Assembly (NCBI GenBank): GCA_021613335.1
Contig: JAJTWR010000323.1
Location: 437,001-501,000, forward strand
DNA from: Whitmania pigra
Lineage: Eukaryota > Annelida > Clitellata > Hirudinida > Haemopidae
Direction of reading: 5' to 3'
Length of the DNA: 64,000 nucleotides
The notes below the pieces were generated by a model that was not told where the DNA came from, did no database searches, and saw only the letters and a program-made list of their open reading frames with translations. The position numbers and the translations under genes were made by a program. Shown here one piece after another: positions 1 to 12,135 of the stretch. The stretch's first letter is position 1, and every line of letters begins with the position of its first letter.

Positions 1-2358
1 ACGACAACCGTGAAACAAACGAGTACTACCGCCATTACCTCTTCAGGTATCCACAAATTGTTTTTTTCAAATTTCTAATTATGAAAAAGTTGTCGTTTGT
101 CATCGTATTAATGTTTATTTGGCCGATCGTTTCAATATCATAGGTATCCGAATAAATCGCTTTGTAATTTATTTTCCCCTTCCTGCTTTCACATGAATCC
201 CGTCGTTGGCTGGTTCTTGATTTTCAAATGTTAAGTAATGAAGCAAGAGTTGTCATTCTATTTATTGCGCTGAGTCATATAATTTATTTATTTATTTAAA
301 ATAAAGTATAACATTTCAGACTCTTGCCCTTAAGTTATTCATTAATGTGGCGAATTATTTATTTTAAATTGGTATTTTTAAATTGTCCCAGCAACTACAG
401 GGCAAACAAGTATAGATGTTACTCCAGTTTCAGGTACATTGACAGCGATTTTATTTATTTTTATTAATTGAAACCAAAAAGAGGGTCACAAGTGACCTCT
501 AACACAAATTGGGGACAGATACATATAGAGTGCATAAACAAAATTTAAGTTAATTAAATTGTTAGAAACCTTCTCAAGTTTGTTCATATAAGGTAGACTT
601 CGTAATCCTGGTATGGCCCTTGTGAAAAACCTTTGGACTAGTTCGATCTTTGTTATGGGGGGCTCCAGACCATGTAGCAATATTCGAGGATTGGCCGAAG
701 AGAGGTGCACTACGCTCTCGTCAATTTTCGCCTGTCCCTTGAACGAAATCATTTCAGGATTAGGCGTGTTCAGACAAAGGCCTTGTGAATGATGTTGTTG
801 ATATGGGCTTTGAAGGTGAGATTACTAATGAGGGTCGCGTATATTGTCTGTGAAGGATATGGGTCGTGAGCAGATTGTGTATTTGTTGGACATTGTGCTG
901 CCCCCCCCCCATTATTTTGATAGAGGTTTGGAGGCATTTGTCTGGGGCTAATTGTAATTGCCATTTTTCGCTCCATAACACCAACCTGTCGATAGCAGTT
1001 TGTAAGGAATAGCTGTGGGAAGATGATAATGTTGAGTACAGCTTGATATCATAGCTTATATTTGATAAAGTTGCCTGTAAATGCATCCACAACATCGTTT
1101 ATGTAAATAAGAAAAAGCGTATGGCCCAGCACACTCTCTTGAGGCACACCACTGGTCACAACTCTGCTGTTGGATAATTGGCCTTGATATTTTTGTCTTG
1201 TTTTGGAGCAACATTCTGAATAGCATTTGTCACAATGTTGAGAAACAGTTTCCAGCAGTCATCAACCGAGAAGCAACACTGAAACAAGTCACTCCATCTG
1301 ATTTCACAAAAATAATTGTTGAGATTTCTGTAGCAGGATTACTGTTGGTTAACTGTTGATAGTTTTGGCAGTGGAGCATAGTTGGTTGTCTGGGGAAGTT
1401 TGGTTTGAAAACTATGGTGTTGTGATCACTCTGAGTGATTGAATTGAGGGCATCGTTTCAATCAAAAGCATGCATCACTCGAGAGGAGTAGATCAAGTAT
1501 GTTTGATTGTCGAGTCGGAGATTCAAAAAATTGGTGTAGTTGAACTATCAGTGTAAATGTCAATACAAACCATTTCAAAATGGTTATATTCAGCCATTCT
1601 AAACGATACGCGCAATCTTTTAGAATTACAAAATTAATTAAAAATCAAGATTAATTAACCTTTAGTAGTTTCATTTGGATTAAATTGGTATTTTTAAGTT
1701 GTCACAGCATCTCCAGGGCGAACAAGCGTCACCGTTACTCCAATTTCAGGTACCTTGATTTTGAAATTTTCAAATGGTGCATAATGAAAATGGGTGCTCT
1801 GCCATTCTAAACGATGCGCAGAATGTTTTAGAATTACAAAATTAATTAAAAATCAAGATTAATTAACCTTTGGTTTAATTCTTAGTCTTCAAAACCAATT
1901 GTTTGATGATGTGTAACTTGCATAAAATTAGAAAAGTAAAATAGGTTTAATGCAAAATATGCCTCCCTAAAGTGAATCCTAAATCCAATGACGGCAGGTT
2001 TCACAACATTATAAGAATCAAAAAACTGTAAACAAATATTTAAATTTATACTTGCGTTTATAAAATGTTTAAGTTGGAATTTTATTTAAATTTTTCAGAA
2101 TCTACCATAATACTTTTATTAGTTCTGCCAATACTGCTGTGGCTAGTGTTTTCCATCAGTTTTATATGGTGCATTTTACCTTTTTGTGTGAACAGGTAAC
2201 ATATTTTAAATAAAAAATTGATAAATAGTTGTTTAATATTATCAATGATCATGATAATAATGATAATTGTAAATTTATATCATAAAGTATAAATATCAAA
2301 GTAACTTTTTTTAATGTTTTTCAGAAACACCAGAAAAGAACAATCAATCCTTGAATAG
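1..2358 (+). CDS. Gene A: 3' end of C-type-lectin-like receptor, membrane-anchored (partial)
   Basis: Only the stalk, transmembrane and tail exons lie in the window; the lectin modules must be upstream. Exons by homology to gene B: 1-46 (Thr/Ser stalk TTVKQTSTTAITSS), 392-433 (stalk TTGQTSIDVTPVS), 1708-1749 (second copy of that stalk exon, SPGRTSVTVTPIS), 2099-2195 (transmembrane, starts ESTIILLLVLPILLWLVF), 2325-2358 (tail RNTRKEQSILE then TAG). The stalk exons are phase 1-1 and the membrane exon phase 1-2, exactly as in gene B. The 42-nt stalk exon is doubled and a LINE remnant separates the copies. An AATAAA at 2583-2588 is a possible poly(A) signal. The product is inferred to be a type I surface protein, and the function is unknown. 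Confidence 0.7.
440..1575 (-). mobile_element. Non-LTR (LINE) retrotransposon remnant, endonuclease and reverse transcriptase pieces
   Basis: Minus-strand translation shows the C-terminal end of an AP-endonuclease-like domain near 1540-1385 (SNILDLLLSSDACF, then after a frameshift ITQSDHNTIVFKPNF), followed near 1165-1085 by reverse transcriptase motif RVVTSGVPQESVLGHTLF and LIYINDVVDA. After another frameshift come YDIKLYS (degenerate ADDIKLYS active-site region) and WSEKWQLQLAPDKC near 1050-950. The order fits Jockey/CR1-like LINEs. Only about 200 bp separate endonuclease and RT motifs, so the middle is deleted. Stops and frameshifts make it dead. It sits in an intron of gene A, oriented against the gene. 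Confidence 0.85.
1599..1880. repeat. Tandem duplication of stalk exon plus about 200 bp of intron
   Basis: Sequence at about 345-450 resumed at 1576-1670 matches 1671-1880 nearly base for base: the stalk exon, the flanking GGTATTTTTAA tract and the run from CCATTCTAAACGAT to AAGATTAATTAACC. The first unit is split by the LINE remnant. Gene B has one unit (about 7210-7420). So the unit was duplicated in gene A and the LINE then entered copy one. Confidence 0.75.
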
Positions 2359-5020
2359 AATTAAGTAAAAAAAATTAAACTTTCTAATGTGAAAAAGTTG
2401 TGAAAAGGCTTTTAATGTTTCTTAGCATTAATTTGGGAAAAATGCATTGTGATCTTTGTCACACTCATAATGATGTTGTTGTATTGCAGATGCTATGAGC
2501 TTATAAATTGAATTGAATTGTTATAATTAAAAACACCCTAATGACCGTAATACCTTTAATTAATATGAATCTGTTCAAAAAAAATAAATGGCCTGATTGT
2601 GTGATGATATTTGCAAGTGGTTGATTATTGAATCCTTAATTTTAGATAAATCCACCTCTAAGATGGTCAAAATGCGACATGTGAGAAGTTATCGTTTTTA
2701 AACTAAAACTGCTTTTCGAAATTTTGTCTTTAACTTGTTAAAATTTAAATTAAATTACAACTTCACGTGTAAGTATTATGGCACTATGAAGATACTGTTA
2801 GGAATACCTTTTAATTAGAAATTACTTTTAAGAAAAAAATATTGGAGACTAAAAACTTCATTCAATGTTTAATTAATGTTGCTCCATGTTCTAATTTTTG
2901 GTGAATAGTTATTCAAAAATAACAAACAATATTCCAGTAATGTGGCTATAAGTTTTTAAATAAATTCCCAATTCAAAAGCATGTACAGTTACAGCATTTT
3001 ATTCAAATAAAAAATGCATTGAATATTTGTTTCTTTTCCTCAAGTTTGCAGTGTGCTACCTTCGAATCAATGCTTGCATCGCTTCATATCACAGCGGAAT
3101 GGTCATGGCGTACGCAAACTGTTCGCTAGAAAATTGCAACTATTCAAACAATTTTTTGAATAATAAAGTTAAGAATTTAAGACATTGTAATGTCTCTCCA
3201 AGAAACACCCCAGCATTCTAAGAATACTGTTATAAACGCTGCGACAAATAATTTATTTCATAAATCTTGCACAACCTATTTATATGATGACAATATAAAA
3301 TAAAAGACTGAAGATATTGTAGCATTCCAAATTTTGTAAGAAATCTAGGTTTTATTCCATTCGTTTTAATTAATTCTACCATTGCTGACAAAATATTTAA
3401 TTTAAATTAAAAAATTAAAGCCATTGTCTTTGAGTTAAAAAATTAAATAGATCAAAAAAATGGTTTAGGCGATATCATTATAATTGTGTATTTTTAAAAT
3501 TATTTCGTGGAGAAAACACATTCTTTGTAACACTCATAATGATTTAAATCTAAACTAGAGTCTAAATTTAAATCTCTAAATTATCAAATGACATCTAATG
3601 TTCTGAAAGATTTAGTAGACTTTGAGTTTAGGGCTGTATAAATGATATCAGCACGAACATTAATGCAATAAATAAGGAATGAAAACTGCAGAGTTCCGAA
3701 AAATTACCAAAAAATGTCTTCTAGAAGCTTTCTTGATGTTGATTAACCTAATAATATGTCGTGTTGTTGATCAGCCTTATAAAAAACAAACCTAATAACT
3801 CGTCTCGCACATTTGACGTTTCAATCGTGAGAGTTGGCAGCTGAACTATAGAATGTTAGATGATCGGATAATGCTATAATAGATTGATAGACAGAAGGTG
3901 TATGTATGAATGAATGAATGGGCTATCATTCTACATGTGACTGACGTGATTGATGGTCAGCAAAAATCGCAACGTGACTTCAAACCAGCTTACCAAGGTA
4001 GGGAGCGCCCAGCCACTGGGGCAGCAATACAGTTGTAGTGTGTCTTGGATGTTATGTAAATGGTGGATAAAGTACAAAGTGATTTCACCTTTTACTCGGA
4101 TCTAGAAGGCATTTCTATCTTCGTTTCGGACATCACAGCCTCCACAAACTGTCTTGATAAAATTCACGACAGGAAAACGTCAATGAATGAAAGCCTTTTT
4201 TACTTTTAACCTGTGCAATTCTTTTGTATGCAGTCTCACATAATGTCTTTCTAGAAAGTTATTTTTAAAAAGCGCTGTATGTCAGTAATTTAAGAGATTA
4301 CGAGTTTCTATTTAATAATAATGAAATTAATAATTGAACTATTTCATTTAAAATTATTGCAAAATAATAATAATGCTTAAAAAGTCTATTTTTATTGATT
4401 ATATGACCAACTCTCATTAATGCAAAATATAAAATAAGAAATGTTGTGCCTCCTACATATAACTTATTATAGGCTTTATTAATAAACCAGTGAATCTTGC
4501 ACATTAAGATGAAAAATATCATCATTAGAATCAAAATTAATAGTAAAAAAGTGTCACAACAATCAGTTTCGAATCTGTTTGAGTTCCAACATTGAGATTG
4601 AAAGATAAGTATTCGAATAACTTATTTATAAAGTTATTGCAACTTATTTATAAAGTTATTGGCTGGAAAAGTAAGACATCTTATTGTAATGTCTACCAAT
4701 AGCACACGAGCGGCAGTCCAACAACATTCAAAGAATACTGTATGAAGTACTAAGGCTTTGATTTTACAACCTGAAGATTGTAATTCAAAATCTCGATTTT
4801 ATTCCACAAATTTTGCTTAATAATAACATGTAAGTTTTAAGTTGTACTACATTTAGCAGTAAACTTGCAGTTTCTTTGTAATTGTAACAATTCGAAGGTA
4901 GCATAACAGGGCGTTGAAAGGGCGTCTAATGGGCGTTAAAAGATTGTTAGATTAATAGTGGACGGAGTCATGTTAGCTAACTATTCAAATGTAAGCGGGA
5001 TTATCAAGAGGCACAGTGAA
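2359..5020. other. Intergenic, AT-rich, no convincing gene
   Basis: Short open frames here have no recognisable motif or splice context. Two loosely similar stretches (about 3165-3360 and 4660-4810, sharing TTGTAATGTCT, AGAATACTGT and GATTTTATTCCA-like words) suggest an old duplicated segment. Nothing else is supportable. Confidence 0.5.
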
Positions 5021-5060
5021 TATAAAATGAAAGTTTCAGTTTGAGAATCACTTCAATCCG
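5021..5060 (+). promoter_or_regulatory. Putative TATA promoter and leader exon of gene B
   Basis: TATAAAA at 5021-5027 lies about 28 bp before a TCACTT initiator-like site near 5048-5053. A canonical donor CCG|GTAAGT follows at 5060/5061 and an AATAATAG acceptor at 5158-5159, so the leader would be a very short untranslated exon spliced to the exon carrying the ATG at 5179. Confidence 0.5.
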
Positions 5061-5178
5061 GTAAGTAACAACTGAAATAAGATAACGACTTTTAAGTGAA
5101 TAAAATGTTTTTTTTTTAAATAATTAATTGAAACTGATGCAATTTATTTTTAATAATAGGTATTTCAAAATTAAAGAT

Positions 5179-7873
5179 ATGCAATCTCACATGAGCATTT
5201 GGTTCATTTTTCTTTTTATCGGCGGGTTACTTGGGCAAGAATTCTGCGATAATCAATACTGCTACATAACTGATGGACAACTCAAACCTGTCACCAGTTT
5301 GAAAGATGCTCAAGACATTTGCACCAACAACGACAGTTCAAGCTGGTTGCTGGAAATATATGGCTCAGTCAGTTATCTGAAACTACTTACACAACGATTC
5401 ACAAACCCTATTTTATGCAACGCATTAGGCAGTGTCGCTATCACATGGAATAGCGTTACTAACGGCCCATTACCAAGTGAGAAAAAAGTGATTTTCAAAA
5501 AATTTTGATTGTTATTGATATTTGATATAAATGTAATTATAAATTAATAAATTAATTTTTCAAAAACAGCTGGCGTAACAGTCGATGAAACCAATGGCAA
5601 AGATTTTATTTATTTACTCCAATCGGGAGGGCAACTAAGTTTCTATGGTGCAGACAAAAGCTTCAAATTCTCGTACATTTGCCGTATTGCAGGTGAATAA
5701 TTAAGCAAAGTTTCCAATACTTTAGCAAACCTATGACTGATGCCATAACATTAGTTATCATTATAAAACCATTAACGTTGGTGTAATGCTGCTTTATTAA
5801 ATCTTAATTAAACAAACCAATTTGTTTGTGTTTGTGATCATTGGTTATTTTGAGTCGTTCATTTTCCATAAAACATAATCACAGATTGTACAACTTCACA
5901 GTTTGTTAGTTAATAAATAATGATTCACCTTTTTAACTAACTTCTTAAACGGTGTTTTAGGCAACTGCCCCGGAGGATATTGCTACCAGATATATGAAGA
6001 TTCTAACAGCTGGTTTAGAAGTGAGTCTTACTGCTATACAAATCAATTTGCTGTGGACAAGGACTACGGTCACTTAGCAACCTTTGACGGAATGACATAC
6101 GACGAAATTTCGAAACTGAGCTTTGTTAGCCAGTTGACAACGGATACAGCATATTGGATCGGATATTCAAAACTTATTTACACATGGAAACATTCAAGTC
6201 GGTATTTAAAATAGAATTTAATAAATATAAAGTCATGACAATATTTAAACAAAATAATAATTAAATTAAATTTTAAACATCACCACAGATAACAGGAGTT
6301 TTATGTTAGTTTTTGACAATCCAGATCCACTTACCACCGCTTCGTTTAGTGGAACTGTACTGCCCACGTACTATGTCTACCTTGATATCGCTACAAAAAC
6401 TAACAAAGAGAGAGTTACGGGCAATGATCAATTTCAAATTATTTGCATGAGAGGTAATCACATTTAATTTTTTGTACAATTATATATGGTTTGTATATTC
6501 AGTAAATAACATGTGGAATTAAATAGTAAGTTGTTATTCTTACAATGTGATTAAGTGATACTTTTCGAATCAGCTAATACGAAGGACAAACTTAAGCAAC
6601 TTTCCAACTTTAGCTGATTCATATTTGCTTAAATGGAAGAGTAATCTAACAATACAATGTAAAATTAAAGGCACCATTTTTTCTATAAGTTGATTATTTT
6701 CAGTGTTTTTTCTTTCAATTTGAATAAATTCGTATTTGTAAGATAACTTACCCACGACAACCGTGAAACAGACAAGTACCATTACCTCTTCAGGTATCCA
6801 CAAATTGCTTTTTTCAAATTTCTAATTATGAAAAAGTTGTCGTTTGTCGTCGTATTACTGTTTATTTGACCGATCGTTTCAATATCATAGGTATCCGAAT
6901 AAATCGCTTTATAATTAATTATAATTTATTGGTCCCTTCCTGCTTTCACATGAATCCCGTCGTTGGCTGGTTCTTGAATTTCAAATGTTAAGTAATGAAA
7001 CAAGAGTTGTCATTCTATTTATTGCGCTGACTTGATGAGTTTAATAATAAAATTATTATATGTCAATTTCTTGTCATTAAGTTATTTAGATTTTAAAAAG
7101 ATGTCGTTTTAATTAAAATTAATAAATATAACCACTTGGCCACATATGGCAAGTAAAAGCATTACGTCATTAATATGGCGAATTATTTATTTTTGTTTGT
7201 TCTTTCATTTGGATTAAATTTGTATTTTTAAATTGTCACAGCAACTACAGGGCAAACAAGTGTCACCGTTACTCCAGTTTCAGGTGCCTTGTCTGTGATT
7301 TTTAAATTTTCAAATGGTGCATAATGAAAAGGTGTGCGTTGCCATTCTAAACAATGCGCGCAATGTTTTAGAATTAATTAAAATTAATTAATAATCAAGA
7401 TTTATTAACCTTTAGTAGTTCAATTCATAGTCTTCAAAATTATTGATTGATAATGTGTAACTTGCGTAAAATTAGAAAAGTAAAATAGGTTTAATGCAAA
7501 ATATGCCTCCCTGAAGCGAATCCTAATTCCAATGAAGGAAAGTTTCACAACATCATAGAAATCAAAAGACTTTAATTAAATATTTAAATTTATACTTGTG
7601 TTTAAGAAATGTTTAAGTTGGAATTTTATTTAAATTTTTCAGAATCTACCATAATACTTTCATTAGTTCTGCCAACCCTGTTGTGGCTGGTGTTTGCCAT
7701 CAGTTTTATTTGGGGCATTTTACCTTTTTGTGTCAACAGGTAAATATGATTTCAATAAAGAATTGATAATCTGTTGTTAAGTCTTATTAATTAATTTAAT
7801 TATAAGAAAAAATACAGAAAATAATTGTTTGATTTTTTCCAGGAAGATTAAAAAAAGAGAAAGCAATCCTTGA
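5179..7873 (+). CDS. Gene B: two-module C-type-lectin-like receptor with transmembrane helix
   Basis: Coding exons 5179-5476, 5570-5692, 5961-6197, 6289-6453, 6743-6793, 7242-7283, 7643-7739, 7843-7873; 347 aa. The start is a spliced ATG: MQSHMSIWFIFLFIGG is a signal peptide followed by GQEFCDNQYCY. Module 1 (exons 1-2) has CY, a DAQDIC segment, WLLEIY and a closing YICR. Module 2 (exons 3-4) has typical lectin-fold marks: GHLATFDGM, YWIGYSKLIYTWKHSS, final IICM. No Ca2+/sugar motif such as EPN or QPD is seen, so sugar binding is doubtful. A Ser/Thr stalk, one hydrophobic helix (ESTIILSLVLPTLLWLVF) and tail RKIKKRESNP complete a type I membrane protein. The donor of exon 3 (GTCGGT) is weak. 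A poly(A) signal AATAAA is at 8007-8012. Ligand and role are unknown. Confidence 0.78.
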
Positions 7874-9618
7874 CTAGATTTTCTCTAATTAGAGATGTGA
7901 TGCTTGAATGTGACTATTTTTACATTTTGTTTAATAACAGTAATTAATCAATTTGTTTTCACAAAGTTCTGCTAAAACATTCTTAACAATGCCTCAATAC
8001 ATATTTAATAAATTTTATTAAATTATTAGTTGATTTGAAATTTTAAGAATTTTATTTTTGTTGTTTTTTTTTTTTATTTTCTGGGGAGGAGTTTGTTTTA
8101 CCCCTTTCAAAAACTTTTAACGTCAAGCATTCCAATTTCGTATTACTACGTCTACATTTACTTCCGACGCATTGCAGAACATAAAAGTTTTGTTATCATT
8201 TCCCTGAGAGATGTAAAATTTATGATTTCATTTAAAATGTTGGAGAGATGTCGGTAAATCATTTTATCACTGGCTTTCATGAATGTTTAAGATGTTTCTA
8301 TTGGTTTATTCTTTATGATAATTAATTGATTAATAGCATTTATTAAGTTATTTTAACAAACTTCAAAAAAAATTATTTAGCAACTAAAACTCACTTTGCA
8401 ATCTGAAAAATAATCAAAAGAGAAACATTTAGATGAAATGGTCATAAATTATCTTGACATGTTTACTACATTGTGCCAGGGTTGACAATTGTAACCAGTC
8501 ATTCAGGTCTACAGATTTCCAAAGACATCGAAAGATGGCATCCGTATTAGGAAAGTCACTCATACATTCGATAGATGGCGCTTTATAATTATTTTATGTT
8601 CGAAAGATGGCACCAATAAATAACAATTTTAGTCATACATTTGATAGATGTCACAATTTTACTTATTCATTCGCCAGATGGTACTAAAATTTCACACTTC
8701 CATTTGATAGATGGTATAAATGTATACACAATGTCGGTCTTACATTCGATAGATGGTACCAATGACTAATAAATTTCACTCATACATTCAATAGATGGCG
8801 GTTGTTATGCTAAAGACGTAAAAAAATAAGAAGCCTTTTAATGTGAAATACAAGCCTTTAAAAAAAACTACTAACTGCTTTAAGTGATGTAAAATATTTG
8901 TTGAAAACATTGCAAATATATCGATAAATTTAGACAATTTACAAAAAAATATCTCGTTTTTTCTAAGGTTCTAAACGAGTTTCAAAAATTGTGAAATAAC
9001 ATTTGGGAAATTGTTACTTAACGTAATTTAAAACTCTGTTCCTAATGGTACGAAATGGCATCGCATCACAACGTAGTAAAATTGCGATCAGGTTAAATGG
9101 TAATATCGTCATGACCAAAGATGGAGGCGTGAATTTTCCTTTAAATAAATGGTTAGTTCAATCATCTAATTACATTCATATCGACTTAAGCTTAACAAGT
9201 TTAATAATATTTATAGAAAACATTAGACATTATTTCATTAGTAGTAAAAATAATTAATTAAATAAGTAATTAAATGAATGTGAAAGAAAGTCTAAAGACT
9301 AAAGATAGGCATACCTACAGGTGCCATTGACTTTGTGTTGCTGGCTACAATTTTAAATTAGCGTTAATTAAATTACATTCAATAAATCCATATACATTTT
9401 TTTTGTTTAAGAACTTTTTTTAACAACTTGGCAGCATTTTTTTTAATTTTGTGTTTTTAATAAGGACATTTGTTGAGATTGTTAGATTCAACCAAATTCA
9501 ACCTTACATTAGCTACAACTTTACAAAAACCACATCGCTTCACAGAAATCGTAAATGTTTGTAATTTGTAATTAATAAGCAAAAAATATGATTTAAAAAT
9601 TAAATTTAAAAGAATGCT
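7874..9618. other. Intergenic between convergent genes B and C
   Basis: Contains the poly(A) region of gene B and the spaced GATAGATGG array. An open frame at 9045-9257 has no recognisable features and is not called as a gene. Confidence 0.5.
8526..8801 (+). repeat. Array of eight spaced CATTCGATAGATGG motifs
   Basis: Copies start at 8526, 8565, 8598, 8638, 8668, 8701, 8743 and 8785, spaced 30-42 bp. Consensus CATTCGATAGATGGYRCC, often preceded by CTCATA. The spacers differ, unlike a plain tandem repeat. Several copies resemble the CTCF core (TAGATGGCGC, AAGATGGCACC), which is suggestive only. Confidence 0.7.
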
Positions 9619-11077
9619 TTAATCGTGGCCATTAACACAGCAATAACCTCTCATGACGTAAATCTGGCTCTTTTCAGAACCAGGCGAGAATTCCTGCCAT
9701 ACCCAATGATCATTTTTGGCTGAATGTTTCATGCCAACCAAATACGTTTTGTCTTTTTCAGAGAATTTGAATTGCGGATGATCAGGTTTAAAATTGGCCC
9801 ATGTAATTCTTGTTTCTGCAATTACTTAAGCAATTAATTACACAATTTTAAATTAAATATTCATCTCTGAAAATTTGAAAACCTACAAGAGTACATCTAA
9901 GGCTATTGAAAATATTCAAATTTAAATAAAACTATTTAATAGAAATCAACATAAATTTTGACATTTAAATTGATAACGACATTTAAGTTGATCGATGTTA
10001 TTATTGTTCAATACAAAATCTTTAAAACAATGCGAGTGACCAACTCGAATGTCTCCACTTATAATAAAGTCTCGAGTATCCAATCCAATAGGGCGTTGCT
10101 TCTTTCAATCCTATTTTGCTTACGTCATCTTTGGTCATTCCGTCAAATGTCAGCAAGTGGCCACTGGTCTCGTTTGGAAGGGTCCTGTTAAACATGCAAT
10201 CCTTTTCGGCATTGAACCATTGCCTCAGTCTTTCCACAACTTCGATCCGATACGGTCCTGTGGCTTTGTCTAGGGAAATTTTTTTTTAATTTATACTTAA
10301 TTACAACAAAATGTTGCTTAGTAAATAATAATTATAATATTGAAATGCTGCTTAGGAACTATTAATAATATTGAAACTAACGACTTAATTTCATCTTACA
10401 AGTAAAAATTTGTTTATTGAAGTATTAATAACCTGCCAGACGACATATGTAGAAGCATTCTGAATTGACAAGTTCACCACTCAATGAAACATCAGTTTTG
10501 AATATCGTCAACGTGAGGTAGTCATTAACTCCTTTGTCGACGGAAAATTCAGCTGGGTTAATTTTTAAATGAAAGTTTTAGCAAAGTAAAAGTTACTGTG
10601 AATTTACAACATCATCAAATATAATTAATTCTGTGTGTCATAAATATTTGTTCTTCAGCCTTTCATTTTAAAAATATTTGACATATTATCTATGTTTTCA
10701 TCTATAAAATGTATTTGTGTACATGTACCGCGCATAAATTAGATTGCAAATTTAAAAATACCATGAAACTAAAAAACAAATTATAAGTTACTTGGTAAGG
10801 GTTTGTCATGGACACTTAAGTAATTATCACTGAACGAGGCCATCGTGTTAAGCAATATGAGTGCATGTTTTGGCAGATTATCGAATAAAAACGTCTTCTC
10901 AGAATCGTATATCTCCAGTGGCCAAAATCCCTTCTTACACTTTGTTTCCAATTCCTCCAAACTCTTGACTGATTCTTCTTTCCCATCACTTTCATAGCAA
11001 AAACTTTTCGAGCACAAATCTTTCGATTTGCAATGCACTACTCCAGCGATGAGCCACGTTACGAATCCGATTCTCAT
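9619..11077 (-). CDS. Gene C: two-module C-type-lectin-like protein, probably secreted
   Basis: Exons on the minus strand: 11077-10792, 10552-10433, 10269-10045, 9815-9619; 275 aa. The N-terminus MRIGFVTWLIAGVVHC is a short signal peptide, then KDLCSKSFCYESDG and LEIYDSE (module 1), closing with YICRLAG. Module 2 shows WFNAEKDC, GHLLTFDGM, PYWIGYSRLYYKWRHSS and ends YVMRG. In paralogs an intron follows this point. Here the frame simply runs on, YCCVNGHD then TAA, with no stalk or membrane exon found downstream, so the protein looks secreted. A donor (G|GTTATT) still exists at that point, so a longer splice form cannot be excluded. Exon 3 uses a GTTGGT donor. Confidence 0.72.
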
Positions 11078-12135
11078 GAAATCAAATCCGCTATGTTACA
11101 GATGCGTACAAATTTGTAAACAAATTTGAATGTAAATATTAGTCTCGATCCTTTATTATATTAATAATTTATTATGAATGAATAAGTCACAAGTAAGATT
11201 AACTTAGGGGTGAATATAATACGAATAGAGGAGAAAAGAGAATCGAAGAATATGAACAGCATATTAAGTTAATATTATTAACCCATTAGGATTCATCTTT
11301 AATCTATTTACAATTAATTTCCTGAAATTGGCGCACAAATTATAAAAAATGAAGCCTAAAAATGATCTAAACTATTTCACTAAAAATAATTCGAAAATGT
11401 TCACAGAAAAAAATATAAATACCAACTGACGCGTTCATAAAATTCTGAAATGTAAACCTCTGCTTAAAACCTTGCATCCTTTTGTATTGCTGTTAATTAT
11501 TTTATGATAATTATGTTTTGTAAACATTATAATTTATGATTATTGTTGGTTATTTTATGATAATGTCTTTATATTTAATGTATTCATATTATTAAGTTAT
11601 TAGTCTTTGTATTAGGTATTGTACTTTTACTACGTCAGAATTGGGGTTGGGTTAACGAAGCTCAGTGTGGAAACTCAAATAAGCTTTGGTTAACACGGGA
11701 ATGCATTTCGGCGACTGATTTAAGAATTAACAATTTATTGAAGCAAAAACTAACTGACATTTAACAAATTTACAATTTAAAATCGATAATTTTAATAACA
11801 AAAAGAACAATTTATCTCTAAAATGTCCAGCTGGTTTGCATGTAATTAAGAAGTTAATTTAACATGGAATTCCGATGTTACTGTCTTCATGACGTTGAAA
11901 CCATCCAGGAAATATTAGCTTTTCTCTTTTTTAGCGATTTATCAACCGCTCTAAAAGAGAAAACGATATTGAATAGTTTATTTACAATATTAATATTACA
12001 ATAATATAATAGTATATAATGTTACAATAAAAATAATATTACCATAATATTAAAACATTAAAAGTTTATATATTATTATAACATTATTAGTTTAATAATA
12101 AGCAATATTGTAACCTCGAGAAAACATAAGCATTA

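Noticed and set aside
486..1095. Minus-strand open frames as a host gene
   Set aside because: They contain reverse transcriptase motifs with frameshifts and are parts of a dead LINE.
11889..11952. Basic C-terminal tail exon (minus strand) for gene D, like that of gene B
   Set aside because: Its acceptor and phase are good, but no hydrophobic membrane exon that joins it in phase was found. The hydrophobic last exon at 12185-12136 fits better. Kept only as an alternative.
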